From the NCBI GenBank assembly GCA_947497065.1, contig CANMEQ010000004.1, positions 1-64,000 of the forward strand: a stretch of DNA of 64,000 bases, written 5' to 3'. Made by a program: the position numbers and the translations under genes. Origin of the DNA: an uncultured Paracoccaceae bacterium. GTDB lineage: Bacteria > Pseudomonadota > Alphaproteobacteria > Rhodobacterales > Rhodobacteraceae. This document shows positions 30,395 through 39,586 of this stretch, in pieces; within the stretch, counting starts at the first letter, position 1; every line of letters starts with the position of its first letter. The notes under the pieces are model-generated. The model had not been told where the DNA came from, made no database searches, and saw only the letters and a program-made list of their open reading frames with translations.

Positions 30395-30670
30395 ATGCAG
30401 ATTCAAACCACCCCTCACAGCAGTCCACCGCTGCCAACACAGGATGAAAACCTGATGGAGGTCGCCAAGAAGCTGGAGGCCGCTTTCCTGTCAGAGATGC
30501 TTAAATCCACTGGGTTGGGCGAAACGCCAGAAGGGTTTGGAGGTGGAGCGGGAGAAGATCAGTTCGCGTCATTTTTGCGAGAAGAACACGCAAAACTAAT
30601 CACGGAAGCGGGTGGAATTGGTTTGGCCGAATCGCTGTTTGATGCTTTGACAGCTTCGCAAAATGAGTAG
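30395..30670 (+). CDS. flgJ: Rod-binding protein (FlgJ N-terminal domain only)
   Basis: The 91-residue protein corresponds to the rod-binding domain of FlgJ: AAFLSEMLKSTGLGETPE and SFLREEHAKLITEAGGIGLAE. The muramidase domain found in enterobacterial FlgJ is absent, as is usual in alphaproteobacteria. It overlaps the next gene by 8 bp. A coupled operon with a FlgN-like gene is likely. Confidence 0.88.
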   Translation: MQIQTTPHSSPPLPTQDENLMEVAKKLEAAFLSEMLKSTGLGETPEGFGGGAGEDQFASFLREEHAKLITEAGGIGLAESLFDALTASQNE

Positions 30671-30998
30671 GCGTGCCCTTGATCGCCTCGTGCGGCTGTT
30701 GGATGTTGAAAAGGATGCTTTGCTCAAAGGCGATCTGGAAAAAGTCGCAGCTTTGATTCCTGAAAAAGAATCGCTCGCGCAGCATTTCGAGGCCTCGAAC
30801 ACACCTGAACTGAAAGCGCTTTCATTCAAATTAAATCAAAATAGCCGCCTTCTTGCCGCTGCGAATTCAGGCGTCAGTGATGCAATAAGTACGTTGCGAA
30901 ATTTGCGAGCCGCGCGCGCATCTCTTTCTAGTTATGACAAGTCTGGAAAGGCAAAGGAAATTAAGTCTTCACCGAGCTTAACAGACCGAAGGTTCTGA
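30663..30998 (+). CDS. FlgN-like flagellar export chaperone (probable)
   Basis: The 111-residue, helical protein has the FlgN look: an N-terminal heptad-like helix (RLVRLLDVEKDALLKGDLEK), a glutamate-rich centre (IPEKESLAQHFE) and a helical C-terminal part (LNQNSRLLAAANSGVSDAI). FlgN keeps the hook-filament proteins FlgK and FlgL export-ready. Sequence similarity in this family is poor, so the assignment rests on pattern, size and its overlap with the flgJ-like gene. Confidence 0.65.
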   Translation: MSRRALDRLVRLLDVEKDALLKGDLEKVAALIPEKESLAQHFEASNTPELKALSFKLNQNSRLLAAANSGVSDAISTLRNLRAARASLSSYDKSGKAKEIKSSPSLTDRRF

Positions 30999-31036
30999 AA
31001 ATTATAACTAAATTCGGAGCATTGTACGATCGGAGA

Positions 31037-31051
31037 TTAATACATCGTTAG
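31037..31051 (+). promoter_or_regulatory. CtrA-like box upstream of flagellin
   Basis: TTAA-N7-TTAG, one mismatch from the CtrA consensus TTAA-N7-TTAA, at 156 bp before the flagellin ATG. CtrA activates flagellar genes in Rhodobacterales. The following 150 bp would form a long 5' leader, consistent with post-transcriptional control by FlbT. Confidence 0.4.
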
Positions 31052-31206
31052 ATATTAAACGTGAAAAGAAGACATGCACCGATCTTTCGGTGGCGCTCTG
31101 AGGCAACGAAGAGCAACCGTCAGAATGACGTTCCAGCCGCTTCTCATCCGAAGAGTGGTTCCTGAAAAACCGGCGCAAAAGCGCTGCCAAAGAACGGAAC
31201 ATTATT

Positions 31207-32484
31207 ATGTCCAGCATTTTGACAAACTCCAGCGCGATGACTGCGCTGCAAACTCTCAAAACCATCAACTCCAATTTGTCTGACACTCAGTCGATGATCT
31301 CGACCGGCTTGGAAGTCGGTTCAGCGAAAGACAACTCGGCTGTTTGGGCCATCAGCAAAACGATGGAAAGTGATGTTGAGGGCTTCAAAGCTATTTCCGA
31401 CAGCTTGAGCTTGGGTCAGTCTACAATTGCCGTAGCACGGAACGCGTCGGAGACAGTGACGGACCTTCTCACTGACATGAAATCTAAAATTGTCGCTGCG
31501 CAAGAAGAGAACGTAGATACATCGAAGCTACAGACAGATATTGAGGCGATTACCGACCAAATTAAATCTGTGATCGGTGCGGCTCAATTCAATGGCTTGA
31601 ACTTGGTTGACGGTTCTCAGACGACTGCAAACGCTAACGGCAATGAGGGTGTAAACGTTCTGTCATCATTGGATCGCGATAGTTCAGGTAATGTGACAGC
31701 TTCATCTATCGGAGTGGATGCGCAGAACCTATCGACAACAGCTGGAGATGACATCACCGCAGGTACGAACACCGGTGCCGCAAGTGTGACTACTTTGGGC
31801 GCGAACAATGGCGGCACAGGTGACACCGTCGCAATCTCTGGCTTCCAATTCCTAACAGATACGAACACCATTACCGGCACAGAAGCATTGAAAGGCAGCA
31901 CAGCTGGCGTTGATACTTCGAACACAGACGGTTTGGTCGTAGGTGACGCGATTGAAGTCAAGATTGGCGATATACAAGGCACATATCGCATTCGGGAAGA
32001 TGATACGGCTGCCTCTGTTGCGAGCGGGATAAAGGACGCTTTGCAAGGCGCTGGCCTTTCTTCTGACGACTTTGCTTTCGACTTAACGACTGCCGGCACC
32101 TTGTCGATCCAAAACTTGACGAGTGAAGCGGATATTGACGTCGAATTTGGTGTATCACGTGGCTCTGGCATTCTTGCAAATCTAGAGTCAATTGATGTGA
32201 CAACAGATGCAGCAGGTGCTCTATCCGAGATTGAAGGTATGCTGTCAGGCGCAATTGATGCCGCTGCTGCGTTCGGTTCAGTCGAGGGTCGTCTTGAAAC
32301 GCAGGCTGATTTTATCAGCTCTCTATCTGACAGTTTGACCACCGGGATTGGCTCAATGGTCGATGCTGATATGGAGGAGGCTTCTGCCAAGTTGCAAGCT
32401 CTTCAGGTCCAGCAGCAGCTCGGCATTCAATCTTTGTCGATTGCCAACCAAGCTCCACAATCGATCCTGTCTTTGTTCGGTTAA
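31207..32484 (+). CDS. Flagellin
   Basis: The 425-residue filament subunit has the conserved D0/D1 N-terminus (MSSILTNSSAMTALQTLKTI, then STGLEVGSAKDNSAVWAIS) and C-terminus (FISSLSDSLTTGIGSMVDAD, ending QAPQSILSLFG). The middle, about residues 150-330, is Thr/Gly/Asp-rich and is the exposed variable domain. It is followed by a strong hairpin, then flaF and flbT, the usual alphaproteobacterial arrangement in which FlbT and FlaF tune flagellin synthesis. Codon use is typical of a highly expressed gene. Confidence 0.96.
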   Translation: MSSILTNSSAMTALQTLKTINSNLSDTQSMISTGLEVGSAKDNSAVWAISKTMESDVEGFKAISDSLSLGQSTIAVARNASETVTDLLTDMKSKIVAAQEENVDTSKLQTDIEAITDQIKSVIGAAQFNGLNLVDGSQTTANANGNEGVNVLSSLDRDSSGNVTASSIGVDAQNLSTTAGDDITAGTNTGAASVTTLGANNGGTGDTVAISGFQFLTDTNTITGTEALKGSTAGVDTSNTDGLVVGDAIEVKIGDIQGTYRIREDDTAASVASGIKDALQGAGLSSDDFAFDLTTAGTLSIQNLTSEADIDVEFGVSRGSGILANLESIDVTTDAAGALSEIEGMLSGAIDAAAAFGSVEGRLETQADFISSLSDSLTTGIGSMVDADMEEASAKLQALQVQQQLGIQSLSIANQAPQSILSLFG

Positions 32485-32491
32485 CGCTCTT

Positions 32492-32525
32492 GGCCTGAGG
32501 CGCATCATGTCGCCTCAGGCCGTTA
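32492..32525 (+). terminator. Strong hairpin after flagellin
   Basis: An 11-bp perfect stem GGCCTGAGGCG (32492-32502) / CGCCTCAGGCC (32511-32521) with an 8-nt loop, followed by only a short T-rich stretch. It probably terminates most flagellin transcripts while allowing some readthrough into flaF, and stabilises the flagellin mRNA 3' end. Confidence 0.75.
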
Positions 32526-32546
32526 TTCACCAAGTGGCAAAGCCAC

Positions 32547-32954
32547 ATGGCAATAGCTTCCGTCTCGAAAGGACAAATTGTGAATATCATCACGCAGGCA
32601 CAGCAAGCCTATTCGCCGCAGAAATCCATCTTCCGAATAGGTAAATCAGCTGAACATCAGCTTTTCAGCGACGCTACCAAAAAACTTCAAGTAACATCCT
32701 CAAAACTACCAGAAGGTTTTGCTGCTTTTGCAGAAGCTATTCATGCAAATCGCGCGATTTGGTCTCACCTTGCCGCACAAGTTGCCGATGATGGAAATGC
32801 GCTTTCAAAAGACCTTCGCGCTAGAATTTTCTACCTCTCTGAATTTACCTCATTCCACTCACGCAAAGTTCTCCGTGATGAAGCCACCGTTGATCCCCTG
32901 ATCGAAATCAACAAAGCCGTAATGCGCGGTTTAAGTGGCACGGAGGACCGGTAA
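32547..32954 (+). CDS. flaF: Flagellar biosynthesis regulator FlaF
   Basis: The 135-residue helical protein matches FlaF, which with FlbT regulates flagellin translation and secretion in alphaproteobacteria. Typical segments are VNIITQAQQAYSPQKSIF at the start and HSRKVLRDEATVDPLIEINK near the end. Its stop overlaps the flbT start by 1 bp (TAATG). Confidence 0.92.
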   Translation: MAIASVSKGQIVNIITQAQQAYSPQKSIFRIGKSAEHQLFSDATKKLQVTSSKLPEGFAAFAEAIHANRAIWSHLAAQVADDGNALSKDLRARIFYLSEFTSFHSRKVLRDEATVDPLIEINKAVMRGLSGTEDR

Positions 32955-33364
32955 TGTCAGGACTGGTTCTTAAACTTGGCCCCAAGGAACGCGTGCTCGT
33001 AAATGGAGCTGTTATTGAAAACGGTGATCGCAGGTCGAGACTTGCAATACTTACACCTAACGCCAACATCCTCAGGCTACGTGATGCTCTCAGACCTGAT
33101 GAAGTGAATACACCGGTGCGCCGCGTGTGCTACATCGCACAGTTGATTTTATCTGGTGATGCGAATGAAGATGACGGACGTGATCAACTCCTACGTGGGG
33201 TTGAGCAACTCAGCCAAGTCTTGACCGATTCTGACAGTCGGAATCTACTGTCTGAAGCATCCGAGGCATTTGTGGCAGCCGAATATTACCGGGGTTTGAA
33301 ACGCCTTCGAGGGTTGCTTGCCCGAGAAGAGCGGCTTTTGTCTAGAGTTCCGAGGCCAGCATGA
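32954..33364 (+). CDS. flbT: Flagellin mRNA regulator FlbT
   Basis: The 136-residue protein matches FlbT, which binds the 5' leader of flagellin mRNA. The N-terminal beta-rich part is LKLGPKERVLVNGAVIENG. Overlaps the next gene by 4 bp. Confidence 0.92.
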   Translation: MSGLVLKLGPKERVLVNGAVIENGDRRSRLAILTPNANILRLRDALRPDEVNTPVRRVCYIAQLILSGDANEDDGRDQLLRGVEQLSQVLTDSDSRNLLSEASEAFVAAEYYRGLKRLRGLLAREERLLSRVPRPA

Positions 33365-34152
33365 CATTTCAGCCTGTAGTTCCATTGAGCGGTTATGCTG
33401 GGTGGCTCTTCTTGGAGCGCACTGCAGACACACAACGCGCAGCGTTTAACGAAAGCCCTTCTGTCGTTCGGGCGACCGACGCATTTAGAGAACGCATTGG
33501 TGGGATTACGACTGCAAAAGATCTTGTTGCGGACCGCGAGTTACTCTCTGTTGCGCTTGGCGCGTTTGGCTTGGACGACGACATAGACAATAAATTCTTT
33601 ATCCAGACGATACTTGAGGAAGGAACCACCGATACAGGCGCGCTGGCAAATCGGCTATCTGACAGTAGATACTCTGCTTTAAGCGAAGCATTTGGCTTTG
33701 GTGATGGTGGCCTTCCGCGAACAGGGCTTTCATTTTTTGCAGATGAAATCATAGATCGCTATGAAGCAGAGCAATTCGAAATTGCGGTTGGTGAACAAGA
33801 TAACGATTTACGGATTGCTCTGAATTTGGGCCCCGCTTTAGAAGACATTATCTCGAGTAGCACCACAAACGATGCAAGATGGTTTTCGATGATGGGCGAC
33901 GCGGCGCTACGGAGCACATTCGATACAGCGATGGGTTTCCCGGATAGCTTTGCTTCTCTTGATGTTGATAAACAACTTGAACAGTTCAAGGCGCGGTCAG
34001 AGCGAATTTTTGGAACTGACCAGATCGAAGACTTGGCCAGCGATGAAAACAAAGAAGACATGATCCGCCTCTATATGTTGCGGTCGGAGCTAGATTCATT
34101 TTCCAGCACATCAGGCGCCTCTGTGGCTTTGACACTGTTGCAGCAAATTTAG
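33361..34152 (+). CDS. DUF1217 flagellar protein
   Basis: The 263-residue protein matches the DUF1217 family, regularly found with flagellin, flaF and flbT in alphaproteobacteria, of unsettled function. It reads as two related halves (YAGWLFLERTADTQRAAF and DELLSVALGAFGL-like segment in the first, IDRYEAEQFEIAVGEQDNDL in the second), mostly helical, with no signal peptide or membrane segment. It ends 1 bp before the convergent fliI stop. Confidence 0.85.
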   Translation: MTFQPVVPLSGYAGWLFLERTADTQRAAFNESPSVVRATDAFRERIGGITTAKDLVADRELLSVALGAFGLDDDIDNKFFIQTILEEGTTDTGALANRLSDSRYSALSEAFGFGDGGLPRTGLSFFADEIIDRYEAEQFEIAVGEQDNDLRIALNLGPALEDIISSSTTNDARWFSMMGDAALRSTFDTAMGFPDSFASLDVDKQLEQFKARSERIFGTDQIEDLASDENKEDMIRLYMLRSELDSFSSTSGASVALTLLQQI

Positions 34153-34153
34153 C

Positions 34154-35473
34154 TTAGGGCCCGCCTTCGGGACCAAGCGTTCTTTGTAGCAGCCGAAAAG
34201 ACCCTGCAGGGCTTTGATCACCAGTCGTTGAGATGAATGCCTCCAGCCCGTCATGGGTTGCGATACACTCATCAATCTTTTTGTCTGAACCAGTCACATA
34301 CAGGCCTGCCTGAATCATGAGCTCGGCTTGCGCATAGGTTGCCATATGCAACCGCGCTCTTTGGATCAGCTTGTTTTCGACAGGGGTCGCAGCATCTGGC
34401 AGCGATCGAGACACGGATCGTGGAACATCGATAGCAGGGAAACGACCGCGTTCTGCAATTGCGCGATCTAGCACAATGTGACCGTCCAAGACCCCTCGCA
34501 ACATATCGGCCACTGGTTCTTCCATGTCTGAACCCGATACAAGCACTGAATAGATCGCGGTTATGTCGCCTTGATGTCGTTGGCCTGGCCCGGCACGTTC
34601 GCAAAGCCCCGCAATTGCAGAGGGAGTTGATGCTGGGTGCCCCCGCAAATTTGCGGTCTCTCCGCCTGCGACTGCGACCTCACGGTGGGCTTCTGCAAAA
34701 CGCGTCACGCTGTCCATCAAGAGTAAAACCTGTTTTCCCTTGTCTCGGAAATATTCCGCGACCGCTGTCGCGGCCAATGGACAGCGCCGGCGCGTTTGCG
34801 CGGCACGATCGGAGGTTGCCGCAACGACCACACTGCGCGCCATTCCATCGGGACCCAGTGATTTTTCTACAAATTCACGCAGTTCGCGCCCCCGCTCACC
34901 AACCAAACCGATGACAATGACATCTGCATCAACGCGTTTGGCCAGGGCTGCGAGAAGAGTCGACTTTCCGACGCCTGATCCGGCAAACAAGCCGACCCTT
35001 TGTCCACGCACGATGGGCAGAACCGTATCAAGTATAGCAAACCCCGTAGACAATCTTGCCCCGAGTTCGCGCCGGTCAGCTGCGGGTGGAGGGGCACAAT
35101 GGATCGATTGCGGGTGCGTGCCCGGCAGCAGTGGGCGCGAATCGAGCGGGACGCCATCGGGGTCCACGACTCTGCCGATCCATCCATCGTGCGGCGCGAA
35201 GGCCGGCCGCGGGCGAAGTGCCACGATTGCGCCCAATCCGAGGCCTTCTGTTGACCCTTCTATCATCGCATCCGTGACATTTTCGGTCGATCGAACAACC
35301 TCGCCAGTCAGGTTTGTGCCCATGACCCGAATTCGGTCGCCAACATGTGCATGTGCTGAAAGGCCCGAGATTCGGACGACCCTACCTGAAATTTCACAAA
35401 TCTTTCCAGCCGGATAGGTGGCGCGCGCATTCTGTGTAGCGACGCTCATTTGTTCGAGAATATCTTCGGTCAT
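34154..35473 (-). CDS. fliI: Flagellar type III export ATPase FliI
   Basis: The 439-residue hexameric ATPase energises export of axial proteins. Walker A is GLFAGSGVGKSTLL near residue 165-178, Walker B LLLMDSVTRFAEAHREV, and the beta-type catalytic glutamate and SGSDMEEPVADMLRGVLDGH segment are present. The gene is alone on the minus strand between the flagellin group and flgB; its usual partners fliH and fliJ are not adjacent. Confidence 0.95.
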   Translation of the reverse strand: MTEDILEQMSVATQNARATYPAGKICEISGRVVRISGLSAHAHVGDRIRVMGTNLTGEVVRSTENVTDAMIEGSTEGLGLGAIVALRPRPAFAPHDGWIGRVVDPDGVPLDSRPLLPGTHPQSIHCAPPPAADRRELGARLSTGFAILDTVLPIVRGQRVGLFAGSGVGKSTLLAALAKRVDADVIVIGLVGERGRELREFVEKSLGPDGMARSVVVAATSDRAAQTRRRCPLAATAVAEYFRDKGKQVLLLMDSVTRFAEAHREVAVAGGETANLRGHPASTPSAIAGLCERAGPGQRHQGDITAIYSVLVSGSDMEEPVADMLRGVLDGHIVLDRAIAERGRFPAIDVPRSVSRSLPDAATPVENKLIQRARLHMATYAQAELMIQAGLYVTGSDKKIDECIATHDGLEAFISTTGDQSPAGSFRLLQRTLGPEGGP

Positions 35474-35556
35474 TTGCCCTCACTGTTTTGGCGACAACCA
35501 ATTCTTAGGGAATCATCATTAAGGCTTAGTTGAAACCAATCGAGGGAGAAGCCCCG

Positions 35557-35940
35557 GTGTTTGAGAACCTGAACGTCTTTCAAAAATCCTTCGCGATGGC
35601 GCAGCATGCCGGAGCGAGGCAGGCCGTCACAGCGGCGAATATGGCGAACGCGGATACGCCAGAGTACCGTGCGCAGTCTATCGCGCCTTTTTCTGATACT
35701 TTTGACAACACCGCCGCGATGGGATTGCGGACCACGAAGAGTGGTCATCTTGATCTTAAATCGCAATTGGCATCATCGCCTGTTGAGTTTGTAGATGCCG
35801 AGGCCTCTCCCAACGGGAATTCGGTGTCGTTGGAGCAAGAGATGATCAATTCGGTCGAAATTCAGCGCGAACACAATCGCGCCTTAGCCATTTACAAACA
35901 CTCTCTCGATGTTTTGCGCATCACCATTGGTAAGAGGTAG
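35557..35940 (+). CDS. flgB: Flagellar proximal rod protein FlgB
   Basis: The roughly 127-residue rod protein has the family core MANADTPEYRAQSIAPF and the C-terminal helix VEIQREHNRALAIYKHSLDVL. I chose the GTG at 35557 because a GAGGGAG ribosome site lies just before it; a TTG at 35530 would add nine residues. It starts the flgB-flgC-fliE-fliQ-flgF-flgG-flgA-flgH operon. Confidence 0.92.
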   Translation: MFENLNVFQKSFAMAQHAGARQAVTAANMANADTPEYRAQSIAPFSDTFDNTAAMGLRTTKSGHLDLKSQLASSPVEFVDAEASPNGNSVSLEQEMINSVEIQREHNRALAIYKHSLDVLRITIGKR

Positions 35941-35942
35941 GC

Positions 35943-36335
35943 ATGGCAGATTTTTCTGATGCTATGAACATCACAGCGAGCGGGATGCGTGCGCAAGCGG
36001 CGCGTTTGCGGCACGTTTCTGAAAACATCGCGAACGCAGACACACCTGGATACCAGCGCAAAATGATCAGCTTTGAGGCGATCATGGAGGGCGGGCAGGC
36101 GACTGGACGGGTTGAAACGGGTCGTGTGCGTTTGGATCGAAGCGAGCTTTCCCAGATTTATGATCCGGCTCATCCGATGGCGGACGAGACAGGAAATTAC
36201 GAGGGATCGAACGTCAATCTTCTCATCGAAGTGTCTGACGCGCGCGAAGCGCAACGCAGCTACGAAGCGAATTTGAAGCTTTTTGATCAAGTGCGGCAAA
36301 TGTCGACATCGTTGATGGATTTACTACGCCGATAA
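35943..36335 (+). CDS. flgC: Flagellar proximal rod protein FlgC
   Basis: The 130-residue rod protein shows the FlgC signature RLRHVSENIANADTPGYQRK and C-terminal NLLIEVSDAREAQRSYEANL. It begins 2 bp after flgB. Confidence 0.95.
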   Translation: MADFSDAMNITASGMRAQAARLRHVSENIANADTPGYQRKMISFEAIMEGGQATGRVETGRVRLDRSELSQIYDPAHPMADETGNYEGSNVNLLIEVSDAREAQRSYEANLKLFDQVRQMSTSLMDLLRR

Positions 36336-36347
36336 GGGGGCACACTC

Positions 36348-36635
36348 ATGGATATTAGTTCAAATTTCGTCGCAAATAGTTATGCGGCAAACAAACCGGC
36401 GACGGCACCGGATCCGACCGCGAATGCAGGCGCGGCTTTCGGTAAGGCCGCTGGGTCTTTTGTCGAGACGCTGCAACACAGCGAAAATACGGCGATGGCA
36501 GCGATGGCCGGCGGCGCAGATCCGCATGCTTTGGTGCAAGCATTGGCGCAGACCGAGCTGGCGGTGGAAACAGCGGTGACCGTTCGGGACAAAGTCGTTG
36601 AGGCCTATCAAGAAATTCTGCGGATGCCTGTCTGA
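36348..36635 (+). CDS. fliE: Flagellar hook-basal body protein FliE
   Basis: The 95-residue protein links the MS ring to the rod. Segments SFVETLQHSENTAMAAM and AVTVRDKVVEAYQEILRMPV match FliE. Its stop overlaps the fliQ start by one base. Confidence 0.92.
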   Translation: MDISSNFVANSYAANKPATAPDPTANAGAAFGKAAGSFVETLQHSENTAMAAMAGGADPHALVQALAQTELAVETAVTVRDKVVEAYQEILRMPV

Positions 36636-36901
36636 TGAACGAAGCGTTGTTCTACGACACGCTGCGGCAGGGTCTATGGGTGGCGACGATCGTGTCATTG
36701 CCGATCCTATCGGTGGCGCTGATTGCGGGCCTGATCGTTGGCCTGTTTCAGGCGTTAACCTCGATACAGGAAATGACCCTGACGTTCGTGCCAAAGTTGG
36801 CAGCCATTGTGGGCGTGTTCTGGATCACGATGGGATTCATGACTGAAACGCTGGTCTCGTATTTTCAGAACACTCTCATCCCAATTATTGCCGGAGGTTA
36901 A
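36635..36901 (+). CDS. fliQ: Flagellar export gate protein FliQ
   Basis: The 88-residue inner-membrane protein has two long hydrophobic segments and family motifs LPILSVALIAGLIVGLFQAL and MTLTFVPKLAAIVGVFW. With FliP and FliR (both in this window) it forms the export gate. Confidence 0.95.
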   Translation: MNEALFYDTLRQGLWVATIVSLPILSVALIAGLIVGLFQALTSIQEMTLTFVPKLAAIVGVFWITMGFMTETLVSYFQNTLIPIIAGG

Positions 36902-36904
36902 GTC

Positions 36905-37621
36905 ATGGAAAACGCAACATATACGGCCCTGACCCGACAATCTGGCCTGATGAACCAAATGCGCGTTGTCGCCAATAATATCGCCAACCTTTCGACGACT
37001 GGCTACCGGTCGGAGGGGGTAATTTTCTCCGAGCACGTGAAAGATTTGCGTGGAGAGGACGATTCTCTCTCGATGGCCACGGCGACGGTCCGCAATACAC
37101 TCTCGACGCAGGGAGGATTAACCCAAACGGGTGGTACGTTCGATCTGGCTATTGAAGGTGAAGGGTACTTTCTGGTCGAAACGGCAGCGGGTGAACGGCT
37201 GACCCGCGCGGGATCGTTCACGCCCAATGAAAATGGGGATCTGGTGACCCCCGACGGTGCGCGCGTATTGGACGCGGGCGGTGCGCCGGTTTTCGTACCG
37301 CAAGGCGCTGGGCCTGTTGGGATCGCTCCAGATGGAACGGTGAGCGCGAATGGGCAACCGGTTGGGCAAATTGGGCTGGTGTTGCCGAGCGATCCGATTG
37401 GAATGGTTCGAGAAGATGGGGTTCGTTTTCGCGCTGATGGTGGATTTGAACCGGCATTAGAAGGGCGGATGCTTCAAGGATTTTTAGAGGAGTCCAACGT
37501 TGACCCAGTGCTCGAAATTTCGCGAATGATTGAAGTACAACACGCTTACGAGCTCGGGCAAAGTTTTATCGACAAAGAAGACGAACGTATCCGCAGCGCA
37601 ATTCGCGCTTTGGGAGAATAA
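36905..37621 (+). CDS. flgF: Flagellar proximal rod protein FlgF
   Basis: The 238-residue protein has the rod/hook N-terminal motif RVVANNIANLSTTGYRSEG, the central DLAIEGEGYFLVET segment and the C-terminal VDPVLEISRMIEVQHAYELG. The length and its position directly before flgG support FlgF. Confidence 0.92.
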   Translation: MENATYTALTRQSGLMNQMRVVANNIANLSTTGYRSEGVIFSEHVKDLRGEDDSLSMATATVRNTLSTQGGLTQTGGTFDLAIEGEGYFLVETAAGERLTRAGSFTPNENGDLVTPDGARVLDAGGAPVFVPQGAGPVGIAPDGTVSANGQPVGQIGLVLPSDPIGMVREDGVRFRADGGFEPALEGRMLQGFLEESNVDPVLEISRMIEVQHAYELGQSFIDKEDERIRSAIRALGE

Positions 37622-37639
37622 GCCAATGGAGGCCGTGAT

Positions 37640-38425
37640 ATGCGCGCTTTAAGGATTGCGGCGGCTGGGATGGCCGCACAACAGACACGGGTAGAAGTGA
37701 TCTCGAACAACCTCGCAAACATGAGCACGACGGGGTATAACACGCGTCGCGCCGAATTTGCTGACCTTCATTATCAGCAGTTGCAACGCCCCGGGACGAT
37801 CAACGCCTCTGACGGGACGATTTTGCCAACGGGTGTCCAACTGGGGTTGGGGGTTCGGCCAACGTCCGTTTCTGTCATGTTGGAACAGGGGTCGTTGATT
37901 GCGACGGGCGGCGATCTGGATCTTGCGATTGAGGGGAACGGGTACCTCGAGGTGACCCTGCCTGATGGTCGATCTGCATATACGCGCGACGGTGGTTTGA
38001 AACGGTCGGGTGATGGCCAGATTGTTACATCGGACGGTTACCCTGTTGTTCCGGACATCACCATCCCGAGCGATGCGCGATCGATATCGATCAATTCCGA
38101 GGGTGAGGTTTACGCCTATTTTTTGGATCAGATTGAGCCACAACTTTTGGGGCAATTTACCGTAACGGGGTTTACCAACGCCAAAGGTCTTGAAGCGATT
38201 GGTTCGAATTTGTTTTTAGAAACGCCTGCATCTGGGGCGCCCGCGGCAACGACACCTGGGCAAGATGGTTTGGGCGTTTTGCGGCAGGGATATCTTGAGG
38301 ACAGTTCGGTTGATCCGGTTCAGGAGATCACAGATTTGATCAAAGCCCAGCGCGGCTATGAGCTGAATTCGAAAGTGATCACCGCAGCGGATCAAATGCT
38401 CAGTTCGATGGTACAAATCCGATGA
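37640..38425 (+). CDS. flgG: Flagellar distal rod protein FlgG
   Basis: The 261-residue distal rod protein shows VISNNLANMSTTGYNTRRAE, the LQRPGT-containing loop after it (QQLQRPGTINA), DLAIEGNGYLEV and C-terminal LIKAQRGYELNSKVITAADQ. Its stop overlaps flgA by 4 bp. Confidence 0.96.
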   Translation: MRALRIAAAGMAAQQTRVEVISNNLANMSTTGYNTRRAEFADLHYQQLQRPGTINASDGTILPTGVQLGLGVRPTSVSVMLEQGSLIATGGDLDLAIEGNGYLEVTLPDGRSAYTRDGGLKRSGDGQIVTSDGYPVVPDITIPSDARSISINSEGEVYAYFLDQIEPQLLGQFTVTGFTNAKGLEAIGSNLFLETPASGAPAATTPGQDGLGVLRQGYLEDSSVDPVQEITDLIKAQRGYELNSKVITAADQMLSSMVQIR

Positions 38426-38838
38426 TCCGCGCTTTGGTTTTTTTCTGTCTGGTTGGTAGCTCTGCTGGGGCTGAGACGCTTGTCGCGACCCGCACGATTC
38501 CAGCGCGCAGCATTATTGGACCTGACGATGTCTTGCTGAGGGAGGTCAATGTTGTGGGTGGTGTTTCCGACCCTTCGTTGATCATCGGGCAAGAGGCGCG
38601 TGTTGCATTGTATGCTGGGCGCCCCATTCGAGCCGGTGACATTTCCGCACCCGCGATTGTCGAGCGAAACCAAATCGTACCTTTGGTCTATCAAAACGGT
38701 GGTGTGACCATTTCGACCGATGGCCGAGCGTTGGAGAGAGCGGGTGTCGGGGATTGGATTCGGGTCATGAACTTGTCATCGCGGGCGTCAGTGACAGCGC
38801 AAATCCAACAATCGGGCGCAGCCCATGTTATCAATTAG
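38422..38838 (+). CDS. flgA: P-ring assembly chaperone FlgA
   Basis: The 138-residue secreted chaperone for FlgI P-ring assembly begins with a signal peptide (about 17 residues, ending SSAGA) and contains an SAF/ChapFlgA domain (VATRTIPARSIIGPDDVLL and GQEARVALYAGRPIRAGDI). It is shorter than enterobacterial FlgA, as in many alphaproteobacteria. It overlaps flgH by 14 bp. Confidence 0.9.
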   Translation: MIRALVFFCLVGSSAGAETLVATRTIPARSIIGPDDVLLREVNVVGGVSDPSLIIGQEARVALYAGRPIRAGDISAPAIVERNQIVPLVYQNGGVTISTDGRALERAGVGDWIRVMNLSSRASVTAQIQQSGAAHVIN

Positions 38839-39577
38839 GAGCCGGTTCGTGCATAGATTTATTTCGTTTGGTGTACTGATCTTTTTGACTGCTTGCGCAC
38901 GTATTGAAGATATTGGCCAAGCCCCAGATTTCACGCCTGCCCAAGCCACACCAGAAGCCAACGCAATGATGACATTTGGTTTGTCGGAAGAGTTGATAGC
39001 GGCGCCAGTTCGCAGGGACTCACCATCTCTTTGGACGGGCGAACGCGGGTCACTGTTGGGGGACCAGCGGGCCGTCAGACGCGGCGATATTTTGACGGTT
39101 GTGATTGAGATTGATGACAGCGCGTCTATTTCGAATTCAACAGATCGGTCCAGAAATGGGTCTGAAAGCTTATCCGTTCCTGATTTTTTCGGCGTGCCTC
39201 AGAGGATCGACGAATCCTTGCCCGAAGGCGCAACGCTGTCGTCAGCGGTCAATTTGGATTCGAGTGGATCCTTTTCTGGAGATGGATCGGTGAGCCGTAA
39301 TGAACAGCTCGAACTACGCATTGCCGCAACAGTGGTTGGCGTAATGCCAAACGGGGTGCTTTCCATTCAAGGGTCCCAAGAAGTGCGGGTCAATTTTGAG
39401 CTGCGTGAATTGTTGGTTTCTGGATTTGTACGACCGGAAGATATTAGCCGGCAGAACGAGATCACGTACGATAAAATGGCCTCTGCGCGCATTTCTTACG
39501 GTGGTCGCGGGCAAATCTCGGACGTTCAACAGCCCCGGATAGGTCAACAGGTCGCAGATATCATTCTGCCGTTCTAG
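38825..39577 (+). CDS. flgH: Flagellar L-ring lipoprotein FlgH
   Basis: The 250-residue outer-membrane lipoprotein has a lipobox FLTACAR near residue 20 and the family motifs RRGDILTVVIEIDDSASISN and VLSIQGSQEVRVNFELREL. It forms the L ring with the lipopolysaccharide layer. The start at 38825 overlaps flgA; an internal start cannot be ruled out. Confidence 0.94.
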   Translation: MLSIRSRFVHRFISFGVLIFLTACARIEDIGQAPDFTPAQATPEANAMMTFGLSEELIAAPVRRDSPSLWTGERGSLLGDQRAVRRGDILTVVIEIDDSASISNSTDRSRNGSESLSVPDFFGVPQRIDESLPEGATLSSAVNLDSSGSFSGDGSVSRNEQLELRIAATVVGVMPNGVLSIQGSQEVRVNFELRELLVSGFVRPEDISRQNEITYDKMASARISYGGRGQISDVQQPRIGQQVADIILPF

Positions 39578-39586
39578 GATTTCGAA

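Noticed and set aside
31617-32390. 257-codon minus-strand frame over flagellin
   Set aside because: Antisense to flagellin, with serine/alanine-rich mirror composition.
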